Source: Rhodoferax sp. (GTDB lineage: Bacteria > Pseudomonadota > Gammaproteobacteria > Burkholderiales > Burkholderiaceae_C). Taken from it: DNA of 5,270 nt. Both the position numbers and the translations under genes were made by a program. Below are positions 5,157-5,270 of this stretch, in pieces; the stretch's first letter is position 1; the number at the start of each line of letters is the position of its first letter. The stretch lies in the NCBI GenBank assembly GCA_028292305.1, contig JAQGMQ010000709.1:1-5270 (forward strand). Reading direction: 5' to 3'. The notes under the pieces were generated by a model. That model searched no databases. It was given only the letters and a program-made list of their open reading frames with translations, and was not told the DNA's origin.

Positions 5157-5270
5157 ATGACGACCACCATGACATCCCCCTCCCGGACCTTCCTCATCAC
5201 CGGCGTGAGTTCGGGCTTCGGCCAGGCCTTCGCACAGGCCGCCCTGCACGCCGGCCACACCGTCGTGGGC
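5157..5270 (+). CDS. Short-chain dehydrogenase/reductase (SDR), N-terminal fragment
   Basis: Only the first 38 codons are in the window and the frame is open to its right edge. After a short lead (MTTTMTSPSR), the strand TFLITG leads into TGVSSGFG (residues 15-22). This is the TGxxxGxG dinucleotide-binding motif of classical SDR oxidoreductases, and it is followed by the helix FGQAFAQAALHAGHTVVG. The protein is therefore probably a cytosolic NAD(P)-dependent oxidoreductase of about 250-290 residues; the substrate cannot be told from this part. The start is ATG at 5157 or 5169; neither has a good Shine-Dalgarno. It faces away from the AraC-type regulator, which likely controls it. Confidence 0.85.
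   Translation, partial: MTTTMTSPSRTFLITGVSSGFGQAFAQAALHAGHTVVG

Overview
The window looks like a chromosomal segment from a GC-rich betaproteobacterium, most likely Burkholderiales and probably close to Comamonadaceae (Variovorax/Acidovorax type). This is inferred from the strong G/C bias at third codon positions, the flavour of the proteins, and an intergenic repeat block of a kind I remember from that group. No database search was possible, so the taxonomic call is tentative.

Left part (1-2821, + strand): the 3' portion of a cyanate uptake and detoxification operon. It holds the C-terminal two thirds or so of a NrtA/CmpA-family substrate-binding protein (cut by the window edge), a NrtB/CmpB-type permease, an ATP-binding subunit, and cynS (cyanase). 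The genes are packed 5, 22 and 44 bases apart with no terminator visible between them. The likely logic is that the ABC system imports cyanate, and CynS then converts cyanate plus bicarbonate to ammonia and CO2. This would both detoxify cyanate and supply nitrogen. The operon promoter and any regulator lie left of the window.

Middle (2853-3440, - strand): a small membrane-anchored or secreted protein of unknown function, convergent with cynS. It carries an HELIH zinc-protease motif and a downstream glutamate, arranged as in gluzincin metallopeptidases.

Intergenic block (3441-4063): about 620 bases without a credible gene. Positions 3601-3952 are packed with inverted repeats: a stem of up to 11 bp, a 61-base two-step stem-loop, a perfect 20-bp palindrome and several shorter hairpins, plus an 11-bp direct repeat. 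It reads as a composite of dispersed proteobacterial intergenic repeats.

Right part (4064-5270): a divergent pair made of an AraC-family regulator with an AraC_N domain (- strand) and the first 38 codons of a short-chain dehydrogenase/reductase (+ strand). They share a 118-base intergenic region, and the regulator probably controls the dehydrogenase. I see no phage, CRISPR, tRNA, rRNA or transposase gene. Nothing amounts to a clear new system; the least explained items are the HELIH protein and the structured repeat block.
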